From the NCBI GenBank assembly GCA_030533445.1, contig CM060065.1:25528474-25592473 (forward strand): DNA of 64,000 bases, given 5' to 3'. The first letter of the stretch is position 1; each line of letters opens with the position of its first letter. Of the stretch, positions 48,301 to 58,252 are shown piece by piece. The position numbers and the translations under genes are program-made. The notes beneath the pieces were generated by a model, which saw only the letters and a list, made by a program, of their open reading frames with translations, did no database searches and was not told where the DNA came from. This stretch comes from Cyprinodon diabolis (lineage: Eukaryota > Chordata > Actinopteri > Cyprinodontiformes > Cyprinodontidae).

Positions 48301-49439
48301 ATAATGTCTGTGGTATTTGATCTGAAGGTTGATGGATGTATTTCACTAGGAATCCAATTTATTTGTGATAGACGTCTCTTGTGGAATAATAAATCCCCTC
48401 CCCCCCTCTTTTATTTATTTTTTTAAACATCTCATTTCTGCTACCTTATTTGATTGGTTTTATTGAGACTGTTTAGAATAAAATTCATGTCTATCAGACA
48501 CAACATGTAATAAACCTTGCTGACAACTCGTAGCCGTAATGATTTATGTTTCTGCAAGTAAAAATTCTGCCAGAACTACAGGTTGATTCTAGGTGTTAGA
48601 GTCCTCTCATAGCAACCAGCATATTCAGTGTTTAACTGCTCCATATATTAAATGTATACATTATATTTTACTAAAATTACATTTACAGTAGAACATAAAA
48701 CAAAGCAGGACTTTAAAGATGATCATCTAAATTTCAGAACTTTAATCGGGTTGTGGCTGGATTTTCTTTTTCTTTAGAACAGGGTTTTCAGATGGCTTTT
48801 CCTCTTTATGTGTGCAGTTAAATACTCTGTTTACATTATACCCAGGCACACTGTTTAGTGTTGCCAGTGCCAGGATAGAAGGTGCTGATTGAAAAAAAAA
48901 ATGGTATAAAGAAAACTGAACATCCTACAGGAAACAAAGAAAAGGTTTTGCTCTCAGGATGTTTTATTTTATAAAATAATAAAAAAGTACCTTAACACAA
49001 TGATATATATTTCAAAATGTTAAATGATTAAGTATAGCTTTGTACAGTCGAGGTTTTAATCAAAAGTAAGCATTCTTTGGAAACTGAGCACCTGTGTTAT
49101 TTCTGTCATCAGTCTAATAACTTATTTTCCATATTTTCTACAGCAGTCTCTGGGAGCAGTGTACCAGAGTGGGCCGAGTTTGTTGTGGTGTGGCTCCCAA
49201 CCTCCAATGGTTTCCTCAACTGCATCTTCTACTTCTGGATAAACAAAAACTTTCGAAGGAAGTTCCACCTCATCCTGCGGAGGCTGGCTCTGTCCCTCTG
49301 TCCTGAGCTGGCTGAGACATTGGGGTGGAGCACCACTTCATCAGCACAGTTCGTCTCAGGCATTTTAGACAATAACAACCTGGTCCATGAGCGCTCCTCA
49401 AGTGTGTCCTCAACCTGCACCTTGCTGAGCTTGGCTTAG
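45374..49439 (+). CDS. Class A (rhodopsin-like) orphan G protein-coupled receptor, two coding exons
   Basis: Exon 1 is 45374-46154 (donor gtaagc), exon 2 is 49144-49439 (acceptor ttctacag), phase 1, giving 358 residues. The ATG is preceded in frame by TAA at 45365, so it is the start unless an upstream exon exists. Seven membrane segments are seen: TM1 with GN (39-40), TM2 with LTAADS (D69), TM3 starting at C97 and ending in ERY (121-123, the DRY site), TM4 with W149, an extracellular loop with C177 to pair with C97, TM5 with P198 and Y205, TM6 with CWTP (249-252), and TM7 with NCIFY (286-290) in place of NPxxY, then helix 8 NKNFRRKF. N6 and N9 are glycosylation sites in a very short N-terminus. 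The tail is Ser-rich. It should be a plasma-membrane receptor signalling through G proteins. Ligand unknown; no specific receptor is named with confidence. Exon GC content is much higher than its flanks. Confidence 0.92.
46284..46372 (-). repeat. Fragment of the LINE 3'-end-type repeat
   Basis: 'aagcatgcttgtaacgacag', 'tggagaggaaaaactccc', 'ttttaacaggaagaaacctc' and 'cagcagaaccaggctta' match the reverse complement of about 25140-25220 closely, in the same order. Confidence 0.75.
46577..46800 (-). repeat. tRNA-derived SINE with well-preserved A and B boxes
   Basis: On the minus strand the head has an A box TGGTCTAGTGG (46774-46784) and a B box GGTTCGATCCC (46721-46731) at tRNA-like spacing, so the tRNA-like head is about 46721-46797. 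The body on the + strand reads 'tgcatttaacccattccctt', 'gggagcagtgtggggttaag' and 'ggtcttgctcttgaaccc', as in common teleost SINEs. It lies antisense in the GPCR intron. Confidence 0.85.
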
Positions 49440-51037
49440 GACCGTTTAACCCAGAAACGGCATGTGAAGCAAATGACATGGTCAGTGACCTGTGTACTTT
49501 TAAAACCATTGCCCAGTTATTGGTGTTTTAACAAACTAAATCATGGGTAGAGTCAATTGCAGTGCAAATAGTTTAAATTCTAAAAGACTCTGGTGAGATT
49601 TGAGTAAAATATGTGCAGTCAGCATCAGTATTTTTTTTTTTTTTTTTATATATATATTATTTCCAACTCAGAACAGCGTTACGCTGATTGATAAACGGAG
49701 CTAGGTTTAGTTATTTTACTCAAGGATGCACCATTGCCATGATTTGATTTTCAATCTGAGATGGTCTCTTAAATCACAATTTTAGTTCTTTTATCTACAC
49801 ATCAGCTTTGCCTGTGATACTGATATGCCTGTGATTATTCTACATACACCTTGTTTTAATGCGTCAAGCAGTAACATCACATCACATTTCATCCCTTCCA
49901 GATTTGTCATTTAGCTCATCAGAGGGAAGTGATATTTAGGCTTCTCATGTGAGATATTCTGTGAACGCTGCAAACTGATTTCAAACACTTTGAACTACTG
50001 AGGGTATCAACCTTTGTTCATTTTAAACTATTTGGCATATAGCAGCTGAGAGAAGTTAACCTTTAAGTCACAGTATTTCAGTGCTTGCAAGAAGAAAAGT
50101 AATTAAGCACCTGGACTGCTGGAAGGTCACCACAGTCATGCCAGGAAGAGACAACTTGTGTTTGGAAGATCTTGACTCAAAATCTAAAAATAGTCACTTA
50201 GATGGAGGAGCTACACCTCAGTATGTTTGTATTCAATGTTGAAATAAATATTCTTGTTTAGAATAAGGTTTATTCATGGTTTCATACAGTTATTTTTAAA
50301 CTGCTGCTTGGTACGACATGATTCAGGGAAAAAAAACGAAACAAATTACTGATTTAATGACTTGTATGTATGTTTCTAGAATTAATTGTACACTTGTTAT
50401 ATATAAAGACAAATTGATTTAAAGATATTTAAAATAAAGTATGATACATTTGACTTGTTTGTTTGAATTCCCTATATGTGGTAATATGTAATGAGTGTTT
50501 TGTGCTGACTATAAACAATCATTTTGGCTTTGTTCCATTGTCCATTGCAGAAATATCTCAGGACAAGTTGTTTTCCACCAACAGCATTTGGCATACATTG
50601 TTTAATAAAGCCTAAGGTTTAGACAAAATAAGATGAAATGAGTTTAGTTGACTTCAAAAGTCTCCTTTATATATAAGCATCTGTTTTTAATTTGATTGAT
50701 TCTATATTGTTCGCCATGTGTTATGTGATTCGAAGTTTATCAAATTTAAAGCATATTAGCACAAGCAAAACATTGTGCGTCTTGCTTTGTACAGTTTCTA
50801 TTTTAGGTTTTAGTGTAAACTAGAGCTAAGGTTCTTTCTGTGACTTTCCTGCAACTCTTAGATGCATCACTTCTCCATAACAATGGACTCAAATGAATGA
50901 CGGGTTACCAAGTCAGTCAAGAGGTGAATCACTGATTAGGGGATTCATCGATTTCATTTACATGTGTGGGAGCAGTGAAGAGCCAAAAATTTGCAGAGCA
51001 AAAAGCTCTCAAGCGTTCGACTTTATGTTAGAAACAT
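49440..51037 (+). other. GPCR 3' flank, likely 3' UTR then intergenic
   Basis: AATAAA signals at 50243-50248 and 50433-50438 are candidates for the 3' end of the receptor transcript, 0.8-1.0 kb after the stop. A T-run followed by a short TA run is at about 49630-49660. Nothing else recognised up to the Harbinger element. Confidence 0.4.
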
Positions 51038-51228
51038 AATGGGCCGGATTTATCAAGATCCAATTTTGCGTGCAGTAATTTGCGCTCGCAAACTGGAATT
51101 TTGCGCGAGGGGCTGAACCATGGTTTGCGGGTGATTTAACAAGAGTGATTGCGTAACTGGTGGCAGGTGCAAAACTGTTGGAGACGCCCTATTTATATGA
51201 TGGTTTTGCGCGTTTTGTGGTTTGCGGC

Positions 51229-52178
51229 ATGGCGAGTTCGGGCAGCAGAAAGCGCAAAAGAAAATTCGACCCCATGGAAATGGAGGTGTTGGTGGATGAA
51301 GCCAACAAACATTTAAGTGAGCTACAGCAAAGAGGTGTGACTGTCACACAGAGGAACGCGATATGGGAACAAATCTGTCATAAAGTAAACGCTGTTGGTG
51401 AAACCTTGCGAACAGTGGATGAAGTAAAAAGAAGATACCAGGATATTAGAAGGCGAACCAAAGAAAAACTGGCATATAACAAAACATCTGCGAACAAAAC
51501 AGGAGGGGGCACAGTAGATGAGATGCCTCTGACCAGCATTGAGGAACAAGTACAGCTGACGCTCTGTGAGGAGCAAATCACTGGGATTGCCGGGTATGAC
51601 ACACTTGACCAAACAGCAGGACACGGTAGGTGCACAATCTCAGAAAAGGTTTATTGAAAAGATTTATTCAGAACTGAAAAGAATGCACCACCTGTGAATT
51701 TAATGCTGTTTCAAGTCAAATACGTAACTAAACATTTGCTTTACATTTAGAATCTGCATCAGAGGTCCAGCCATCATCAAATCCCCCCGTAGCAGCTGCC
51801 ACCCCCGTGAGGCCTCCTATGAGCCTGGAACATATTGATTTGGAGTTGCTGCAAGAACAAAAAAAACAGTCTGCAGCCCTGCAGACAATTGCACGGGAGA
51901 TGCGTGTGGCATCAACGTTGGCACGGGCGGCAAGGCGCGACACTCAGACCATAGCCACCCACTGCAGACAGATGGTCTCTGCAGTGTCTGTCCTGACGAT
52001 GGCTGTCAATTCTGTGGCAAGAGGGATACGGGAAGGGATGCGGCCAATGACTACCCCCAATCCAGGTGGAGAAACGGCTCAACAAAGTGGCACAGCAACA
52101 AATAGGCAGCCAGGAACCGCAGAGGAAGGAGTGCGCACTGTGGGCAAGTTCCACCTGCGTAAAAGGAGATACAAATAA
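51229..52178 (+). CDS. Harbinger Myb/SANT-like DNA-binding protein, intact
   Basis: Exons 51229-51625 and 51751-52178, joined in phase 1 across a 125-bp intron (donor gtaggt, acceptor tttacatttag), give 274 residues with no stop. The first ATG of the frame at MASSGSRKRK is chosen. Residues 7-12 (RKRKRK) look like a nuclear localisation signal. A Myb/SANT-like trihelix follows (FDPMEMEVLVDEANKH... IWEQICHKVN ... VKRRYQDIRRRTKEKL, about 13-80), similar to NAIF1. The second exon is helical, Gln/Ala/Arg-rich (LELLQEQKKQSAALQTIAREM onwards). In this superfamily the protein binds transposon ends and brings the nuclease into the nucleus. AATAAA at 52174-52179 overlaps the stop codon. A functional product is possible. 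Confidence 0.88.
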
Positions 52179-52442
52179 ATACTTGCAACACTTAAGTTGT
52201 CTGTTTAATTCTTCACTTTGTGGGGGGAAAAAAGGCTATATTTCTTTTACCATGTTGCTTAATCTAAAGGAAGTGTAACTTTTGCTGGACTTAACATAAT
52301 TAGATGCTCAAACTAGTAGTTTGTACAAACTAGTGCATTAAGAAATTTAAATGTTACAGTGACACCCCCACCCCCTCAAAAAAAAAACAAAAAACACAGG
52401 TGTTTTGTATTGGCCTGTAGAAAAATGCACATACCAAATGGC

Positions 52443-53536
52443 TCACAAGAAGTGACTGTGGATGAGATTTTTGCGCATACGCATTCCCGCAGTATTGGCA
52501 TGTTGCTCTACAGGCGCAGGGGGGAGGTCGGGATTCTCCGGTAGGGCGTCATGCTCCAGCCCGTGTTGTTTGGCAATGTTATGAAGCATGCAGCAGGTCA
52601 CTACAATCTGGGCAACTTTTTCTGGCTTGTACAGCAGTGCTCCACCAGGGTCCAAACATCGGAACCTGCTCTTCAAGATCCCAAAGGTGCGCTCCACAAT
52701 GTTCCGGGTGCGAATATGGGCCTCATTGTATCCAATTTCTCCAGCAGTGGTCGGGTTGAGAACGGGTGTCAGGAGGAAGGGATGTAGGGGTTATGCACTG
52801 TCACCTTAAAAAAGAAATCTGGGTGAATACGACACTGATGAAGAAATTATTTCTTTTTCTAAATATTTGACTTACCTACAAGCCAGCCATCTCCAAACTC
52901 TCCATCACGCAACTTGGAAAACAGGTAGCTGTTTCTTAAAATGAAAGAGTCATGCACTGACCCGGGATATTTTGCCACAACGTTGGTAATGATGCCTTGG
53001 GCATCACAAACGCACTGCACATTCAAAGAATGCATGTGTTTGCGATTCCTATACTCACTGTCTGCAGGGGGCACAAGTTGAACATGGGTGCAATCAATCA
53101 CTCCGGGAAATCCAGCGATTGCAAAAAAGCCTTGTTTGGTGTCATTTAGTGACTGCCGGTTGTGTGGAAACCTAATGACCTTTCTCATACGGCGACACAT
53201 GGCATTTAGAACGTCGGACAGCACTTCTGAAAAATTAGATTGGGAGATCCCAGCTCTCGCTGCAACCGTACGCTGGAATGACCCAGATGCAAAAAAGTGC
53301 AACGTTGCAAGGAGTTTTGTGATATCTGTTATTGCGTGGGTCCTCCTTGTGGCTGGCTCCAAATCCATTCGGAGTTCCCCCAACAGCTCCAAAATGGCAA
53401 TGCTGGATAAACGATACGTTTTGATGATCGTTTCCTCGTTCATTCCAAAAATATTCACACGGAGTGAAAAAATGCGTTCTCTGCGTCTCCTTGCTTCATT
53501 TCGATGTCTCCTTCTTGCGACAATAACCGCTGCCAT
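52443..53536 (-). pseudogene. HARBI1-like DDE nuclease (Harbinger transposase), one nonsense mutation
   Basis: Minus-strand exon 1 is 53536-52876 (ATG at MAAVIVARRRHRN; donor gtaagt), exon 2 is 52804-52443 (acceptor tttaag), phase 1. Exon 1 carries ITKLLATLHFFASGSFQ, AGISQSNFSEVL (helix-turn-helix-like), GVIDCTHVQL (first catalytic Asp), RKHMHSLNVQ and PGSVHDSFILRNS (second Asp). Exon 2 carries NIVERTFGILKSRFRCL (catalytic Glu) and CCMLHNIAKQHG, colinear with vertebrate HARBI1. Directly after the splice the frame reads G-D-S-A then TAA (52793-52791), where the family has an aromatic residue. Everything after is open to the natural stop. So the enzyme is truncated before its catalytic Glu by one stop codon. 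Confidence 0.9.
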
Positions 53537-53888
53537 GTGTGCGCAATTACGCATGCAGACCATTTGCACCTCCTTTTGAAACGTGTTAAATATAGAGTCA
53601 GATACCGTTAGCAAAATAGCTTTCAGGTTTAATAAATCACTTTGCGAGTGCTAAATTAATATATTTACATGTTCTCCTCCCACAAGACGCACTTTTGCGT
53701 GTAAACGCCCCATATTGAATATTCATTGCAGAAAAAGTACTAAATGGATAAGAGGCGCTATTTAGCACGTTTTAAAGACCAAATCCTTTTAGCACGCTGT
53801 TGATAGATCAGTTTGTACATTTTTTAGCGTGCGCAATGAAATAGCTCACGTTTTAATACACGCAAACCTTTGATAAATCCGGCCCAAT

Positions 53889-56800
53889 GCATGTTACAAT
53901 CTTCTGGCTCCACTTTGGTTTTCTCCAATGCGACTATTTCCATGTAAAAATTTAGAATATTTCTGACACAACCATAATAAAATTGAATGTTTATACCCCG
54001 CTCGTTAGACTGAAAGATCCCCTTGTTATGCAGAATTCATTAACAGGAAACCCCATAGCGGTACAATGTTTTGCTTAAATCATGTTTTTTACTTTCTGTT
54101 AAGGCTTTTTTTCCCCACATTCTTTTAGCTGCATGTTAAATTTTTTTTTTCTTGGCCAAGCCATCCTTGTTAAAAAGATTCCACATCTCAATGGACTTCT
54201 TTCCTGGTAAAATAAAGGTTAAATAGAATAGATAACTGACAGACTATTGTTCTGGTTCTTCAATCAGCTAAGGAACTGTTTTTAAGCTCCTCCATCATAT
54301 TTACTGATAAATGAAATATGTTGGACTGCTGCTATGAAAGCATATTTTGTAGTTAATATCCTCGGTCAGACAATCATTTATCCCGCACCATTGAGAAGAT
54401 ATCAACTTACAACTCTGGTACTTTAGATGTGTTGAAGTGCAGAAGGGCGATCTAAACAGCTCAATGACCTACTAACATCAAACTTGAGAGAGCTCCACTT
54501 AAGCTGCATCCAAGAGCAGAGCTCTGGCATCGTTGAAGAGCCTTTCCACCAACACACTCCCTGTTCATCAAAGTTTATGAAGAAAAATATAACCCTGAGA
54601 GAACACTATATTGCTGCTTCATGCGAGCTGAGCATTAAAACAGGAAACAAATACAACTCTAGTTTGTTATAATCAGTACTTTTTGTGTCATAACATTTTG
54701 AATAATGAATAATACCAAACAAAGTTATGCTAATTTACACCTACCAAAGGCATGTTAGATAACAGGTTGAGCTGCAAGTATTGAGTGAAAGAAAATCTCC
54801 CAAATAATCTGAAAAATAAAATATGCTGCTATACATTGTTTTGACCTTTATCTAATGAGGTGAAACGGCAAGTGTTATTTGCAGCAAATGAGGATTGAAA
54901 TGATTTTTATCAAAAAATTGAATACTATTATCAGTTATGAAAGGTCAATATAAATATAGTACTGTTGCCTGGCCACATAAAATAACTTTTCATTTTACCT
55001 GCTGCATCCACACACCATATTTTGGTGGGGGGATTTATTTGGTCGATCAATGTAAAGTAGTGTCTTACCGTGAAGTAGAGATAAATTGATCTATAGATTT
55101 CAAAATACAAAACAGGGTTAAGTGCAGCATTGCTTTTCAATCACACTGGATGCAGGTGTCTTAGATGATGGATAAAGAGTGATCCATCAGCCCTTTAAAG
55201 CTTGGAATATTATTTTACAATAAGCATTTTCTTCCCACAGTTTCATCTGTAACCTGTCTTGTTTGTTCCTTTCCCCTCATGAAACAGTTGGTTAACCAGA
55301 GTTCTGAAGGCATTTGGTTGCACTAGATTTACCTTTAGGGGTGTCAGGGTAAGGTAACCCGATTACAGATTTTTAAAACTTTCATTATTTCATTCCAGGA
55401 GTTTGGACTACCTTTTAGTAGAATACCTCATAAAATGCTTAGGTTTCTAGCTGTTATGTAAATAAATTGCAATGGGCTGTTAATCCTTTTTTTCCTGTGC
55501 ATACATTTTAAACAATTTATAATCATTACTACATAATCAACTTTTATTGCAGCAGACTCATTAAAAAAAGATTAAGCTAAACAGCAATATTTGAGTGCTT
55601 TTACTGGTCTATATCCATTATAGGTCTATTTTTTTGTAGATCTTTAATGTAATTGGAACAAAATAGAAAAAGACGTCTTACAAAAGGGAGTCACAAAAAA
55701 CTGCAGGCTCCACACAGTGTACCCAAAATATTACACTGTTGCTTTCTGCTAAAATAGTGTCCTTAGTTTTTTTTTTTTTTAAGAACACCAACAGAAGGAT
55801 TTAGTTAGGGTTTATAAAAAAATAATTAGAAAAATATATCTTATACTTTTACTTCCTGTTCTTTAACTATAGATAGATTCATTAATCTTGCTCCATCCCA
55901 AAGTGGCATTTTCTAGCTGCCCTGTGTTTGTTGCCAAGCAGGTCTCTCAGGAAGACGGTGAAGTGTTGTCCATTAGCACCCTCAGTTCTCCTCAAGGACT
56001 GCTTCTAATAGATGTGACAGGAGACTCAGTCATGGAGAGTAATGTTTATCTAATGTTTGTACAGATGCAACATGCTGTTTCACTGAACTCCTCTGCTCTT
56101 GTTAAAATGCCTACTACATTGAGGAAAGCAAATTTATATGCAGCAAGACACTAATGTATGGCTTATGTGCACTTTCAGATTGTAACAAAAAGGGCATTTC
56201 TTCCAAATTAAAATTCAGATATCCTGTTTTTCATATAATGGACCTCCACACGAGTTTAAAACCCCAGCTTTGTTAGTGCATTGTCATTGGAAAATGACTG
56301 TAAAGCATTTCATTGTGCTTAGCCTTTATCATGGTCACACCATACCAGTCACAATTGTGCAAGTCTTTTCAGTCCTTGCTGAATGTTTTTATCACCATGC
56401 ACGGCTATGATGAGATTTATTGTGTTCACTGAAAACCTGCAGATAAACAAAGAGTGGGTGTGTGAGCTACATTGAACCTTTCTGTACAATGCAGTAGAAG
56501 TTCAGTCTTCATCAGCACAGCAACTAGAATATTCTGACACCGAGTTTATACTGCCATCTTGTGTTTATGTTAAAGCAGATAAAATAAACTAACAAAATTT
56601 AATTCTAAATTTTTTTTTGTGAATTAAAGAAAGGATATCCAAATAATTCTATCAGAGCTATTTGAAACATTTGTGGTATTTGGGGATACAGGATTTCAGA
56701 TAATTCATAATGAAAACTGTAGGCACTCGACATATTTTCAATCAAAATCAGAAACCCTCTGTTTAGTTGCAACATGTAATGAAATCAGTCAACTAGACTT

Positions 56801-58081
56801 TTTGTGTCCCAAAAGAAGGGGGGTAAATCACTGGCTGTACAGTCGTGCAGTTTATATATTATGGGCCATAGATACTCTAACCTAAGAGGGCTCTTGCTGA
56901 GGTTTCAGATGGAAAGGCTTTTATTTCAATAATGAGCTTTTCCTGCTCTTCTCCACTTACATGTCGGGAAAGTAGCTCAGAAGAGCAGGCAGACCTTTTC
57001 CTGATCTAGGTCAAAATAGTATTTGCTTTTAGAAGGACTGGGCTATAAAAAAGTTAGATTTTTCAAAAGAAATGAAGGAATTAATTTAATGTTTAGACAA
57101 CACTGCAAGAGAGTTATTAAATCCTTATATACAAACATGAAAGAAAACCTGGAATAAATTGTCACTTTTAGAAGGATGACAGTTCATTTTAGTTTTTCAT
57201 TCTCTAAAGAGCTGAAACTTGACTTGATGAAAAATAAAAAAAAATATATATATATAAATAAAAGAATATATAATGATAGAGTCAGCATCTTATTTACGAG
57301 CTATCTAATGATGATCCTTATCTAATGTTTGTTTTTATGACAAATGCCGAAATACTCATTAATAAAAAAACAGCTTTGTGTGAACAAAGGCCCTTGATTA
57401 ATTTTATAACTTGCTTTCCTGTTTCAGTTCAATGTTGTTGATGTTTAAACACGATTTAGGATTTCCAGCTAAAGCGACCAGCTTACATTAGGAAATTAAC
57501 TTGAATATACTGTACAAACTATATTAATGAACCAATTGAACATGTAATTCAACCAACCTGTGTCTTAATCTGTCCTTTTCTACTTTTACTTGGATAAAGC
57601 AACTTAATTAGCAAAGTATGCAGTATTGCAAGATTATCTAAAAACTTTGCACAATATTGGATAGAAATCATTAGACTCCAAAACAGTGGTTTCCGGAGAA
57701 TTAAAGATATAAATGGTTTATTAGTATAGTTTGCAATCATAATTTGGTTTAATATACTGAAGGCGAGAATTATTTTTACTCCTGGCAGATTAAGTTTCAA
57801 AATATTTTTTAATGTAACTAATATGTCTACTTGGACATAAATATGAAAATTTTTGAGTGACCAGCCAGGTATCAAATTTGAATCTGATGGAGCATCGATT
57901 TGAGGAGGCAGCTAAAGACTAGTGAATTGGCAAAGAGGTTTTCTAACTTCAAAGACTTGTAGTTCATCCCCAAAGATAATTAGATATACCCCTGGAAAGA
58001 TGCAAAATGTTGGTCAGATATTCCTTGTTTTTTATTGTTGTAATGCCAATATTTTTTAAGTGATTGAGTTAAATTATCTAT

Positions 58082-58083
<2 letters not shown>
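53889..58083. other. Non-coding, one LINE-tail-like fragment
   Basis: 54155-54232 ('aagccatccttgttaaaaag', 'cacatctcaatgga', 'ctggtaaaataaaggttaaa') resembles the 3' tail of a common fish repeat. Elsewhere there are a T-run (55768-55781) and a short TA run near 57245, and no supported gene. Confidence 0.4.

Positions 58084-58140
<57 letters not shown>
58084..58140. repeat. (TA)n microsatellite, about 28 units, 5' of the R4-type LINE
   Basis: An uninterrupted TA run directly before the LINE. A shorter TA run follows the 3' end (61378-61389), so the LINE lies inside a TA microsatellite. Confidence 0.95.
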
Positions 58141-58150
<10 letters not shown>

Positions 58151-58178
58151 CACCGACGACTCCGGCACAGGTGAGCGG

Positions 58179-58189
58179 GGTTCGATTCC
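58179..58189 (+). promoter_or_regulatory. RNA polymerase III B-box match in the LINE 5' UTR
   Basis: GGTTCGATTCC equals the tRNA B-box consensus. No convincing A box lies 30-60 bp upstream, so either a tRNA-derived 5' end has decayed or the match is coincidental. Confidence 0.4.
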
Positions 58190-58252
58190 CGGCATGTACA
58201 TCCAGGTGGACCCTTAGGCAAGGTCCTTTGTGCTTAGTGGCCTACCTCAGGC

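Larger units (their letters stand above)
46155..49143 (+). other. GPCR intron, with two repeat insertions
   Basis: A 2989-bp GT-AG intron that separates TM6 from TM7. Apart from the repeats at 46284-46372 and 46577-46800 it is AT-rich, with T-runs at about 47143-47161 and 47748-47761. No further exon is seen and none is needed, because the two exons join in phase. Confidence 0.85.
51041..53885. mobile_element. PIF/Harbinger DNA transposon, full length
   Basis: 2845 bp bounded by perfect 16-bp inverted repeats GGGCCGGATTTATCAA (51041-51056 and, inverted, 53870-53885). A 3-bp direct repeat AAT flanks it (51038-51040 and 53886-53888); the length fits Harbinger, although the usual target is TWA. 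It holds the two genes typical of the superfamily, a Myb/SANT-like protein on + and a HARBI1-type nuclease on -, convergent with a 264-bp gap. The subterminal regions are rich in 'ttgcg/cgcaa' motifs at both ends, which may be binding sites for the Myb-like protein (inference). Confidence 0.95.

Noticed and set aside
49077..49439. GPCR exon 2 as a separate gene starting at 49077
   Set aside because: It begins at TTG, and the segment before 49144 is intron ending in a polypyrimidine-like tract and CAG; the exon joins exon 1 in phase.
51322..51635. Antisense ORFs over the Harbinger Myb-like exon
   Set aside because: Shadow frames; the + strand frame has splice sites, a recognisable domain and a nuclear localisation signal.
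55888..56154. 88-codon + strand ORF as a small gene
   Set aside because: No motif, no supporting signals, and the length is plausible by chance.
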